Below are positions 1-6,505 of a stretch of DNA of 32,797 nt, one piece after another. The notes beneath the pieces are model-generated. The model had not been told where the DNA came from. It worked only from the letters and a program-made list of their open reading frames with translations, and did no database searches. Source of the DNA: Candidatus Caenarcanales bacterium (lineage in GTDB: Bacteria; Cyanobacteriota; Vampirovibrionia; Caenarcaniphilales; Caenarcanaceae). The position numbers and the translations under genes are program-made. Positions within the stretch are counted from its first letter, which is position 1. Each line of letters opens with the position of its first letter. The DNA is taken from assembly GCA_030065015.1 (NCBI GenBank), contig JASJDU010000008.1, positions 1 to 32,797 on the forward strand. Direction: 5' to 3'.

Positions 1-118
1 CTAATCTTTTCTTTATTTCATCGAATAATCCTCCATTTTGGAACATACTCTTTGGATCATCGATTTCCTTTATTAATTCTTCTATTAGTTGGTCTCTTTT
101 ATTTTGTGTTTTGGGCAT
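1..118 (-). CDS. IS256-family (mutator-type) transposase, N-terminal 39 residues only
   Basis: An open frame starts at ATG 118 and runs off the left edge without a stop. Its start is supported by the purine-rich AAGGATAAGGAA just before the ATG. The peptide begins MPKTQNKRDQLIEELIKEID and reaches FQNGGLFDEIKKRL. That is the usual opening of IS256-family transposases, where an L-x-x-x-L-x-x-x-I helix is followed by 'NGLxxxLxKRL'. The DDE catalytic residues would lie to the left, outside the window, so I cannot tell whether the gene is intact. A host protein with a similar short N-terminus is possible, but the adjoining terminal-repeat-like DNA argues for a transposase. Confidence 0.72.
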   Translation of the reverse strand, partial: MPKTQNKRDQLIEELIKEIDDPKSMFQNGGLFDEIKKRL

Positions 119-190
119 TTCCTTATCCTTTTTTGTCAATTCTTTTTTTCTTTCCTTTTGCCTTTTACACACTTAAATTTACTGACTCGA
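1..190 (-). mobile_element. End of an IS256-family insertion sequence (rest lies outside the window)
   Basis: The first bases encode the start of a mutator/IS256-type transposase. Outside its start codon, the minus strand carries a terminal-repeat-like stretch at about 160-190 with TCAGTAAATTTAAGTGTGTA, then AAAAGG, which resembles the ends of IS256-family elements. The exact boundary, placed near 186-192, is estimated from this resemblance and not from a target-site duplication, because the other end is not in the window. The element lies directly behind a toxin-antitoxin-like gene pair and close to a tRNA gene, which marks this edge as an accessory region. Confidence 0.7.
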
Positions 191-246
191 GTAAGATTAG
201 CTAAATGAGAATTAAGCCAGTCTTTCTTAGAAGTATTTTCTTTCAT
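136..246 (-). pseudogene. Third gene of the NTase/HEPN operon, apparently cut by the insertion sequence
   Basis: The ATG at 246-244 overlaps the stop of the preceding HEPN-type gene as TAATG, a typical translational-coupling arrangement. The reading frame gives MKENTSKKDWLNSHLANLTR followed by VSKFKCVKGKRKEKKN and a stop at 138-136. About 19-22 residues look like ordinary coding sequence. The rest falls in the presumed terminal repeat of the IS256 element and is lysine-rich low-complexity sequence. I infer that the original gene continued leftwards and was truncated by insertion. A genuine 36-residue peptide or a chance frame cannot be excluded, and I recognise no family. Confidence 0.4.
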
Positions 247-641
247 TAAATCCTATTTTCTGCTTTTAACTTCCTCAGCAAAACTTTCATAAGTTCATAA
301 TATTGAGGCAGACTTATGTATATCTCATCTGCAATTTGCTTATTATAGGTGTGAGTCGATAAATTTCTACCTTGTAACATTTTTAGCCAGGCTTCTTCAT
401 TTTCAATCAAACCATCCAAAAAGCTTCTTTGAAAACAAGATTTTGGACTATTGATTTTTTCCGTTATACCTCTTCTATTCAATACCAACTTTAAAGTTTT
501 CCAAGAAAGTTCAAAACAATACTCAAACCGTTGAATTGCCCCATCAATTTCTAACTGTGAAGGATTTTGAACAAAAGCTTCTGATAAAGTTTCCAAAGCT
601 TGTTCAAATGTTACTAACTTTTCTTTTAAATAGTCGTTCAT
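246..641 (-). CDS. HI0074/HepT-like HEPN protein (nucleotidyltransferase substrate-binding subunit)
   Basis: This 131-residue, mostly helical protein matches the HI0074 family, the partner of minimal nucleotidyltransferases. The visible marks are ALETLSEAF and IQRFEYCFELSWKTLK near the N-terminus (residues 17-52) and the HEPN-type motif RNLSTHTYN at about residues 92-100, which has the conserved R-N-x4-H-x-Y form seen in HepT ribonuclease toxins. Its ATG overlaps the stop of the upstream nucleotidyltransferase gene as ATGA (641-638), so the two are almost certainly translated together. In the family, the nucleotidyltransferase modifies or neutralises the HEPN partner. Whether this pair acts as a toxin-antitoxin module or as a benign NTase complex is not decided by the sequence. 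An insertion sequence lies immediately downstream. Confidence 0.82.
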   Translation of the reverse strand: MNDYLKEKLVTFEQALETLSEAFVQNPSQLEIDGAIQRFEYCFELSWKTLKLVLNRRGITEKINSPKSCFQRSFLDGLIENEEAWLKMLQGRNLSTHTYNKQIADEIYISLPQYYELMKVLLRKLKAENRI

Positions 642-928
642 AAAGGTTCTGTATTTTTCAATGCAGCTTGCTTAAACTTCTCATCAACATTAGCAAAATC
701 CACCAAATCAAAAGGATAAAGAGATGGAATTTCTTCCAAAGAAGTATTTATTGCAGATAATTCACCAACAGTAAGTGTTCTTCCAATATCTATCCCAATA
801 TCTATGTCAGCAAGTATTAAGTTAGGAAGATTAGCCTGCGAACCAAAAATAAAAACTTGTCCATTAGGAATCACTTTTCGGATACAGTCAATAATTTGCG
901 ATTTCAGAACTTCTTTTCGGGACAACAC
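638..928 (-). CDS. Minimal nucleotidyltransferase (HI0073/MntA-like), partner of the HEPN protein
   Basis: This 96-residue protein has the pol-beta-type nucleotidyltransferase signature. FIFGSQA (residues 26-32) corresponds to the G-S motif, ADIDIGID (40-47) supplies the D-x-D metal ligands, and FDLVDF (73-78) supplies the third carboxylate. In many MntA antitoxins the G-S motif reads GSRA; here the arginine is glutamine. The start is GTG at 928, with TTG 925 as an alternative, and AGATAGG lies just upstream. The gene overlaps the following HEPN gene by four bases. Family knowledge suggests it transfers nucleotides (AMP in MntA) to its HEPN partner and so silences it. Expression would begin in the short gap between this gene and the tRNA-Leu gene. 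Confidence 0.82.
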   Translation of the reverse strand: MLSRKEVLKSQIIDCIRKVIPNGQVFIFGSQANLPNLILADIDIGIDIGRTLTVGELSAINTSLEEIPSLYPFDLVDFANVDEKFKQAALKNTEPL

Positions 929-995
929 CTATCTAAATTACTAATCCAAAGTACTCGACAATCTCAAATTCAGTTCAAAACTCACTCAAGAGAAT

Positions 996-1076
996 TGGGC
1001 GAAGAGAGACTCGAACTCTCACGTCTAGGACACATGATCCTAAGTCATGCGCGTCTACCAATTCCGCCATTCGCCC
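996..1076 (-). tRNA. tRNA-Leu (anticodon UAG)
   Basis: The minus strand folds as a class II tRNA. The acceptor arms GGGCGAA/TTCGCCC pair perfectly. A leucine-type D-arm (GCGGAATTGGTAGACGC) is followed by anticodon stem CATGA/TCATG around loop CTTAGGA, which gives anticodon TAG. A long variable arm and T-arm GAGAG-TTCGAGT-CTCTC follow. The discriminator is A and CCA is not encoded. The tRNA reads CUN leucine codons. It lies between the TolC-like gene and the NTase/HEPN pair, a common site for accessory DNA. Confidence 0.95.
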
Positions 1077-1101
1077 GAATTGTGGATCAGAAAGGCTTTA
1101 A

Positions 1102-2844
1102 TTATACATCTTGAGGTGTATAACCTGCATCCTCAAATTCATCATCTTGATTATCTTCAACATAGGAAGAGTCGAAAGGATTAGAGGCTCTGAAAGATAA
1201 AGCACGTTCTAATATATTTTCAATAGATATCATTCCTATCGATCTTAAAATATCCACTTGAGCTTGATTATATTCAACAATTGCTCTTACTTTGTTAACC
1301 AATGCATTTACATAATTTCTTTGTGTGTCAATTAAGTCAATATTGGTACCAACCCCATTTGCAAGCCTAATTCTAGCTAGCTTAATACCCTCTGTTGCTG
1401 CTTGAAGCTGCTTTTCAGCTATCCCAATTTGCTTATCGGCAGATTGACTTCTTAGAAAAGCATCTCTAACTTCATTCTCAACCGTCAACATTTCATTCTC
1501 TAATTCAAGCCCTGCTTGTCTTGACAATGCTCTATTCTCATTAATTGGAGAAATTTGTCCAAGCCCCAAGCCGGTTAAAATGGGCAAACCGACCTCAAAA
1601 GTTACTGCTTCCAATCCATTTATACGATCAGCACTAAAAGCATCTTTGAATCTTCTTTTAATTCTAAAGGTTGAAACCTCAGCATCGAAGGTTGGTTCAA
1701 TAGCTGATAAAACTGATTCTTTCACCCTGTGTCTTGCAGCTTGAAATGCAAGCTGTCTTCTAGAGATATCAGGTCTACTTTCCAAAGCTATACCTACAAG
1801 TTCTGACATATTGTAATCAGGACTAATCAGTGTCTTCCTCATTAATTGAGTTTCCTCTAAAAGAATATCCACTCCAAGAGGCATATTTAATGTCGTAAGC
1901 AATTGTATTTCTGCAATTCTTGCCGCTGATTGTTGTTCCAATAAGGCAAGCTCATTTTCTGCGAATTGTTCTCTCGCTTGAAGAACAGCAAACTTTGTTC
2001 CAACACCAGCTTCTTCAAGTTTTTCGTTCAATTCCAACTGTACTTTAGCTTGTTTTACAGCTTCAATTCGAACCGCTAGCTCACCTCTAGCTCGCATAAC
2101 CTCATAATATTGGTTTGTTGTTTGCCTCATTAATTCTTGCAAACTTGCACCTTGAAATTGGCTATTTGCCATCCAGTCATAATAAGAAGCTAAGGTACCA
2201 AAGATTTCTGATGGAGCAAAGTTATATCTAATACCCAATTGATTTCTGTGACTGGTACCTGGGAACTGCGAAACCGACTGGGGTTGGTCTTCTAAACTGT
2301 AAGCAAAAAAACCATCCGGTAAAAGTCCAGAAGCGGTGCCCCAAAAACGCCATTTATCTCTAATGACCGTCTCATCTATTATTCTTTGAGGAAGATTGGA
2401 TTGAAGACTGATTAAAAGAGCTTTTTCTATACTCAAATCAACTATTTCATCTAAATTAACATCCAGTTCAATTGGATCCCAAATCTCATCTTGGAATCTT
2501 TGACTCAAAGGTTTATCCAGAGGAAGCTCTCTCTCTAAATTATCTCCAGCAGGATCTTCATCTCCACTTAAATACTTATTTCTTGGCTTTGGTTTACTTG
2601 GATCTTTTAATTCTTTGATTATCTTGAATGGATCTTCCGATTTAATTTCCAATCTATCTTTTGCTTGAATTTTTTCACCAGCTTGAGCCTTAAGAGGTAA
2701 ATTAGGATTTTTGACATCAAAATCTGCCCAAATGCTTTGAGGGTCACCCTCATTGAGTTTCAGTTCACTTTGAGATAATGAGCTCAGAGGAAATGAAGCA
2801 ATATTAAAGATTAAAAATAAAGAAGTGGCAAACTTGAGCTTCAT
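1102..2844 (-). CDS. TolC-family outer-membrane efflux protein
   Basis: This 580-residue protein starts with a signal peptide: MKLKF, then a hydrophobic core to about residue 24, where SLSQ could be a cleavage site. A polar spacer of about 110 residues follows. Then come the two outer-membrane-efflux repeats that form the TolC barrel-tunnel. The first starts near IEKALLISLQSNLPQRI and has long heptad-rich helices (EQFAENELALLEQQSAARIA). The second starts near IALESRPDISRRQLAFQAARHRV, the standard second-repeat opening. The TolC trimer forms the exit duct for RND, ABC or type I exporters. No inner-membrane or adaptor partner is adjacent, so the pump it serves is unknown. A TATAAT box lies about 40 bases upstream of the start. 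The acidic N-terminal spacer and the acidic C-terminal tail (DNQDDEFEDAG) are extras compared with the shorter E. coli protein. Confidence 0.88.
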   Translation of the reverse strand: MKLKFATSLFLIFNIASFPLSSLSQSELKLNEGDPQSIWADFDVKNPNLPLKAQAGEKIQAKDRLEIKSEDPFKIIKELKDPSKPKPRNKYLSGDEDPAGDNLERELPLDKPLSQRFQDEIWDPIELDVNLDEIVDLSIEKALLISLQSNLPQRIIDETVIRDKWRFWGTASGLLPDGFFAYSLEDQPQSVSQFPGTSHRNQLGIRYNFAPSEIFGTLASYYDWMANSQFQGASLQELMRQTTNQYYEVMRARGELAVRIEAVKQAKVQLELNEKLEEAGVGTKFAVLQAREQFAENELALLEQQSAARIAEIQLLTTLNMPLGVDILLEETQLMRKTLISPDYNMSELVGIALESRPDISRRQLAFQAARHRVKESVLSAIEPTFDAEVSTFRIKRRFKDAFSADRINGLEAVTFEVGLPILTGLGLGQISPINENRALSRQAGLELENEMLTVENEVRDAFLRSQSADKQIGIAEKQLQAATEGIKLARIRLANGVGTNIDLIDTQRNYVNALVNKVRAIVEYNQAQVDILRSIGMISIENILERALSFRASNPFDSSYVEDNQDDEFEDAGYTPQDV

Positions 2845-2951
2845 GAGTTTAGAAAAAATCTCGCATATTAATAAAATTTTATTATAGATAATTTTCCCAA
2901 CTTCTTTAATATTCTATCTTTAGATTAATGAGTTAACACCGAACGAATTGT

Positions 2952-3254
2952 ATGGACAAACTTCAAGAAAAACAAGCCAAAATTACTAAGCAATGTGGAT
3001 TTCACAATGACCTGGTTGCCTTAGGTTTAGGAGCATCCGCTGAAATAGGCGAATTGTCAGACTATATAGCAAAATACAGTAATCTCAAGAAACCAAAGCC
3101 TGGTGATGATATGAGTAATTTGAAAGATAAGATAGCTTATGAATGTGCAGATGTTTTAGTTTATATTCTCCAAATAGCCAATGAACTAGGTTTTAATTTA
3201 GAAGAAGTGTACGATGAGAAATGCATCCATCTTTTGGAAAGACACAAAAAGTAA
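2952..3254 (+). CDS. MazG-like nucleotide pyrophosphohydrolase
   Basis: This small all-helical protein of 100 residues has the MazG/dUTPase-like metal motif. E-I-G-E in ASAEIGELSDYIAKY (about residues 30-44) and E-x-x-D in AYECADVLVYILQIANELG (61-79) together form the E-x-x-E...E-x-x-D magnesium site. Such proteins hydrolyse (d)NTPs to monophosphate and pyrophosphate and are thought to clean up non-canonical nucleotides. It is divergent from the TolC-like gene. It precedes, on the same strand, a protein with a nucleoside deoxyribosyltransferase-like domain, so a joint role in nucleotide metabolism is plausible but not shown. The substrate cannot be deduced. Confidence 0.8.
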   Translation: MDKLQEKQAKITKQCGFHNDLVALGLGASAEIGELSDYIAKYSNLKKPKPGDDMSNLKDKIAYECADVLVYILQIANELGFNLEEVYDEKCIHLLERHKK

Positions 3255-3371
3255 AACTCACTCAATAGGTTTCAAATTAACAACTCAATCGAACAGTAAG
3301 TAGATAATAAAGAGTAGTGGTAAGTTTCTAAATAAATACACTAGTTAAATGAAGCACAACTTAGTTAAATT

Positions 3372-4478
3372 ATGAAGAAAAACATTTATCTTTGTGGACC
3401 GGATTTGCAATTAAGTGAAGGTGGGCCTCTTGGGCAAACTAGCTGGAGATCTGCAGTTTTTCATTTTTGTTTGAAGCGAGGAATTCAAGTGATTAACCCC
3501 TTAACAGAAGTAAAGGACTCACTGAATAGTAATGGTCTTTCTTTCATCTCTGGTGACCGAAGTAGAAAAGAGGTTGAAAAAAATCTCAGCTTGATTGACA
3601 GATGTGATTACGTATTAGCCAATCTATATTCAGCTGATGAATCTAGTTGGATTCCATTAATTCATGCTCACAACAAGGGAAAACAGGTTATAGCCTGGAC
3701 ACAGTTCCCTGTTAACCCTTGGTTAGCTTCATATACACGGGCATCATTTGAACAAATTGAAGATGCACTTGAATACATTGTCTCTCAAGTACACGACGAT
3801 CAAAAAAGCATTATTGATTGGTCAATTCAGTATGAAATAGGATTAAAGGAGAAATCAGAAAAATTTCCAATTGAAGGAGAAACTGATTTTCAATACTTTC
3901 CGGGAACAACAGATAATCAAACACTACTTATTGCTCCTCATGCAACCTCATATTGGCACCTAGGTATTTTAAATGAAGGCGAAAGTTACACTGGAGCACT
4001 TACAGCAGCTCTAGGTCGTCTCACAGGAGTCAACACAATAGTATCTTCTTATTGTAGTGCAGAAGATTCACTTTATACAGTTGGAAACCCACTAAACATT
4101 AAAACAACTACGAATCCGTTGATAGCTTTTATAAATAAATTGGTACAAGTTCATCAATTAGAAAGAATTGTGATTATTAGGGGAAGAAATTGGCAAAATA
4201 ACAGAGGCATAATTGTAAAAAGTTACTCTCCCGATAATTATTCTAAAGATTGTGAGGCTAAGCTAATTGAAGTTATTAAAAAGCATTCACAGATGAGGCA
4301 TATTGATTTCACTTTTAAAGAAGTTGCAGAAAACAGTGATTTAGCAAGATTATGTAATGCTCTAGAAAAGCCAATAATTGAAATTAGTATTCACAAAGCC
4401 TGTTTAATACCAGAAATGCAACGTGCACAGTACCACAATTTAATTTCAATGTTGGAAGAAACAATTAATGGGTTTTAA
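3372..4478 (+). CDS. Fusion of a nucleoside 2-deoxyribosyltransferase-like domain with an N-formylglutamate-amidohydrolase-like domain
   Basis: Residues 1-140 look like the nucleoside 2-deoxyribosyltransferase fold. The protein opens with KNIYLCGPD, then has a helix with WRSAVFHFCLKRGIQVINPL, a central NLSLIDRCDYVLANLYSADE and HAHNKGKQVIAWT, all in the order seen in that superfamily. Residues about 180-368 resemble N-formylglutamate amidohydrolases or related zinc hydrolases: LLIAPHATSYWHLGIL with H190, then ESYTGALTAALGRLTG, and near the end PIIEISIHKACL followed by a helix. The active-site glutamate and zinc ligands cannot be assigned with certainty. The first domain would cleave or transfer an N-glycosidic sugar-base bond; the second would hydrolyse an amide. 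The gene follows the MazG-like gene by 117 bases. I recognise each half only at superfamily level, and the combination is unfamiliar to me. Confidence 0.6.
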   Translation: MKKNIYLCGPDLQLSEGGPLGQTSWRSAVFHFCLKRGIQVINPLTEVKDSLNSNGLSFISGDRSRKEVEKNLSLIDRCDYVLANLYSADESSWIPLIHAHNKGKQVIAWTQFPVNPWLASYTRASFEQIEDALEYIVSQVHDDQKSIIDWSIQYEIGLKEKSEKFPIEGETDFQYFPGTTDNQTLLIAPHATSYWHLGILNEGESYTGALTAALGRLTGVNTIVSSYCSAEDSLYTVGNPLNIKTTTNPLIAFINKLVQVHQLERIVIIRGRNWQNNRGIIVKSYSPDNYSKDCEAKLIEVIKKHSQMRHIDFTFKEVAENSDLARLCNALEKPIIEISIHKACLIPEMQRAQYHNLISMLEETINGF

Positions 4479-4573
4479 GTCGAAAAATCTTTTGATGCTC
4501 TTAAAATTACGAATTAGATAGTTGATAAATTTGTCCTAGAGATGGATTCGTGTATTAAGTTATCTTGATTTTA

Positions 4574-5023
4574 CTAATTTATCTGTAATTTCATTTTTAT
4601 ATGAGGAATAGCATCTAAAAGATACTTCTCTTGAGTCGTGGCAATAAAATTTAGACTATTATAAAAATCCTTTAAATAACTTTGAGCTTCAATTTCTATT
4701 TTTTCAATAAAAGGTTTAGTTTTTATGAAGTTAATTGACTCTCTCATGAGATCTTTCCCTAATCCTTTAGACCTTTGCTTTTCTCTAACAAGTACCCTTC
4801 CTATTTTTGCGATTCCATTTTCTTTAAATAAGAAAATTCTGCAATACGCAAGTAAGTTTGCGTTTTCATCTAGGCCAATTACATGAATAGCCTGTTGATC
4901 CAAATCGTCTATATCGAGATAAATACAATTTTGTTCAATAATAAAAACCTCTTGCCTTAATTTGAGCAGCTTATAGAGAATATCGATGTTTAAATCAGTA
5001 AACGGAAAGAATTGAAAATCCAT
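4574..5023 (-). CDS. GNAT-family N-acetyltransferase (ElaA-like)
   Basis: The protein follows the ElaA pattern closely: LLKLRQEVFIIEQNCIYLDI, D..DQQAIHVIG, LAYCRIFLF, then the acetyl-CoA loop IGRVLVREKQRSKGLGKDLM with Q/R-x-x-G-x-G/K, then AQSYLKDFYNSLNF, and finally PHIKMKL. I place the start at ATG 5023, giving 149 residues (MDFQFFPFTD). The frame continues upstream, but that extension would lie inside the preceding gene. The preceding stop and this start are separated by a single base (TGAGATG), which points to coupled translation. ElaA-type enzymes transfer acetyl groups from acetyl-CoA to an amine, but their physiological substrates are poorly known. It is the last gene of the rpsF-ssb-DUF212 cluster. 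Confidence 0.8.
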   Translation of the reverse strand: MDFQFFPFTDLNIDILYKLLKLRQEVFIIEQNCIYLDIDDLDQQAIHVIGLDENANLLAYCRIFLFKENGIAKIGRVLVREKQRSKGLGKDLMRESINFIKTKPFIEKIEIEAQSYLKDFYNSLNFIATTQEKYLLDAIPHIKMKLQIN

Positions 5024-5024
5024 C

Positions 5025-5489
5025 TCAAAGAATTCCGACAATAGCGCATATAGAGAAACCAAGAACGATTCCCAAGAATGCACCAACCAAAACTTCTACC
5101 GGTGTATGGCCTAAAAACTCTTTAATTCTTTTAAATTGCAGCTCTGGATTATCATTGTTAAACTCAACAATCATTTGGTTCAAAATTGTGGCTTGTATTC
5201 CAACCGATCTTCTAACACCAGAAGCATCGTACATAACAATCAGTGCAAAGCAGGCTGCTAAAGCGAAAGAAGTACTTTGCCATCCATCAATTATCCCAGT
5301 TGCTGTTACCAAAGAGGTTACCATTGCACTGTGGCTGGAAGGCATTCCACCCGTTCTTACCAAGATTCCAAAATCAAACTTTTGAAATCTTATAAGGTTT
5401 ATCAATATTTTAAGGCTTTGAGCAATTAAGCACGAAGATATTGAAGCAATTAAAATAATTAAGCTGGGTAACTTGTTTATTTCTATCAA
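5025..5489 (-). CDS. Divergent PAP2-family membrane protein (DUF212)
   Basis: This 154-residue membrane protein has the complete DUF212 signature: GGMPSSHSAMVTSLVTATG (about residues 47-65), MYDASGVRRSVGIQATILNQ (86-105) and LGHTPVEVLVGAFLGIVLG (126-144). Three to four hydrophobic segments surround them. The SSHS segment corresponds to part of the PAP2 phosphatase active site. The family is widespread in cyanobacteria, plants and Firmicutes, but its enzymatic role is not established. The start is TTG at 5489, supported by AGAGG eight bases upstream; no ATG gives the conserved N-terminus. The coupled GNAT gene follows after one base, and ssb precedes it by 101 bases. Confidence 0.9.
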   Translation of the reverse strand: MIEINKLPSLIILIASISSCLIAQSLKILINLIRFQKFDFGILVRTGGMPSSHSAMVTSLVTATGIIDGWQSTSFALAACFALIVMYDASGVRRSVGIQATILNQMIVEFNNDNPELQFKRIKEFLGHTPVEVLVGAFLGIVLGFSICAIVGIL

Positions 5490-5590
5490 CTGAGAACCTC
5501 TAAAAATTTAATTCATTTTTTAAACTTTACTAATATTTACTTTATTTTGAAATTTTTGTTTTAAGGATTATTTGAAAACAAATTTAAATT

Positions 5591-6025
5591 CTAAAAAGGA
5601 ATCTCTTCTTCTAAGAGAACCCCACTTAAGTCTTCTTCTTTATTTTGCTGATTGTTCAAATTAGATGGAGACCCAACACTAGCTTGTTTTTGGTTCAACC
5701 TACTTTCAGAAGCAATATACGGATTTACGTTTTCAATCGAACCACTTATTTTATAAAGATCCCTGGCATTCAATTCAAAGCTTTTTTTACTCATACCTTC
5801 AGTTGGTTGAGAAGTTGAAGTAATCAGGCTTCCAACAGCCATAACTAAATCTCCATCCTTAAGATTATTAGCTTTCTCCGCTAGAACTCTATAACAAACA
5901 ATTTTAACTTCTGCACCATTTCCAGTTTGAACTAGTAATCTGGTCACAGGATCATCACTGTTCGTGAATCTAGATTCTGGGTTCGAAATTACTTTGCCGA
6001 TAATAGTCGATTGGCTGAGACTCAT
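5591..6025 (-). CDS. ssb: Single-stranded DNA-binding protein
   Basis: This 144-residue OB-fold protein starts SQSTIIGKVISNPESRFTNS, the beta-1 strand of SSB. It continues with a family-typical core (VTRLLVQTG, EVKIVCYRVLAEKANNLKDG, DLVMAVGSLIT). A flexible Q/N/S-rich linker occupies about residues 105-130. It ends in the acidic tail EEEIPF, the hallmark tip through which SSB recruits replication and repair enzymes. The protein binds single-stranded DNA during replication, recombination and repair, normally as a tetramer. The gene lies 11 bases behind rpsF, as in many bacteria, so it is surely in the same transcript. Confidence 0.93.
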   Translation of the reverse strand: MSLSQSTIIGKVISNPESRFTNSDDPVTRLLVQTGNGAEVKIVCYRVLAEKANNLKDGDLVMAVGSLITSTSQPTEGMSKKSFELNARDLYKISGSIENVNPYIASESRLNQKQASVGSPSNLNNQQNKEEDLSGVLLEEEIPF

Positions 6026-6036
6026 AGAAATCCTTT

Positions 6037-6363
6037 CTAAGCTGCTTCTGTTGGTTGTGCTAGTGCTTCATTGAGAAGGAACATATAATTTATAACGTTA
6101 CCTTCAGTTAATTTCATGTATTTGTTGATATCTGTTATTTTTTCGGAGGAAATTGTGAATTTTGTTGTAAGGGTATAAACATTTCTGCTTCCTTTGTTTG
6201 TTTTTGTCCTCACCATTTGCTGCCTAATCCTTTCGGTACTTTCTACCGTTCCTCCATTTTGGACGATTTCATGCTCAAACTTTTGAGCAAATTCATCAAC
6301 AGCTTGCTCATCCATAGAAGATGGAAGCATGTAAATTATTTTATAATTTCTGATTTCTGACAC
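6037..6363 (-). CDS. rpsF: 30S ribosomal protein S6
   Basis: The sequence IRNYKIIYMLPSSMDEQAVD is the standard opening strand and helix of S6. QNGGTVESTERIRQQMVRTK and the strand that follows complete the ferredoxin-like fold, about 108 residues as expected. I choose GTG 6363 as the start: AAAAGG lies nine bases upstream and it gives the normal N-terminus. A TTG at 6396 would add 11 unconserved residues. S6 binds 16S rRNA with S18 in the platform of the small subunit. In most bacteria rpsR (S18) follows ssb; here DUF212 and GNAT genes follow instead. A promoter with an overlapping palindrome lies upstream at 6411-6442. Confidence 0.92.
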   Translation of the reverse strand: MSEIRNYKIIYMLPSSMDEQAVDEFAQKFEHEIVQNGGTVESTERIRQQMVRTKTNKGSRNVYTLTTKFTISSEKITDINKYMKLTEGNVINYMFLLNEALAQPTEAA

Positions 6364-6410
6364 GTTTATTAACCTTTTGTTTTTAGTATTTAGCAATAAA
6401 TTTAAAGAAA

Positions 6411-6442
6411 ATTATAGACTTTCAATCGACATGAAGTCTATA
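6411..6442 (-). promoter_or_regulatory. Probable rpsF-ssb promoter overlapped by a 9-bp inverted repeat
   Basis: On the minus strand TATAAT (6416-6411) is preceded, 18 bases upstream, by TAGACT (6440-6435), a four-of-six match to the -35 box. A perfect inverted repeat, TATAGACTT...AAGTCTATA (6413-6421 and 6434-6442, 12-base spacer), covers both boxes. If transcription starts just downstream of the -10 box, the palindrome is not in the RNA and would act as DNA, for instance as an operator. Its centre lies about 65 bases before the rpsF start. Confidence 0.45.
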
Positions 6443-6505
6443 CTCGTAATTATATTTATTAAGAGATATTTTATTTAAGATTCATAACTTCAAGCTTTAA
6501 TATCT

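Noticed and set aside
857-1114. Open frame of 85 codons on the plus strand across 857-1114
   Set aside because: It runs antisense through the tRNA-Leu gene and the start of the nucleotidyltransferase gene, and has no ribosome-binding site.
5024-5086. Longer GNAT start at 5086
   Set aside because: The extra 21 residues lie inside the coupled DUF212 gene and are not part of the ElaA pattern.
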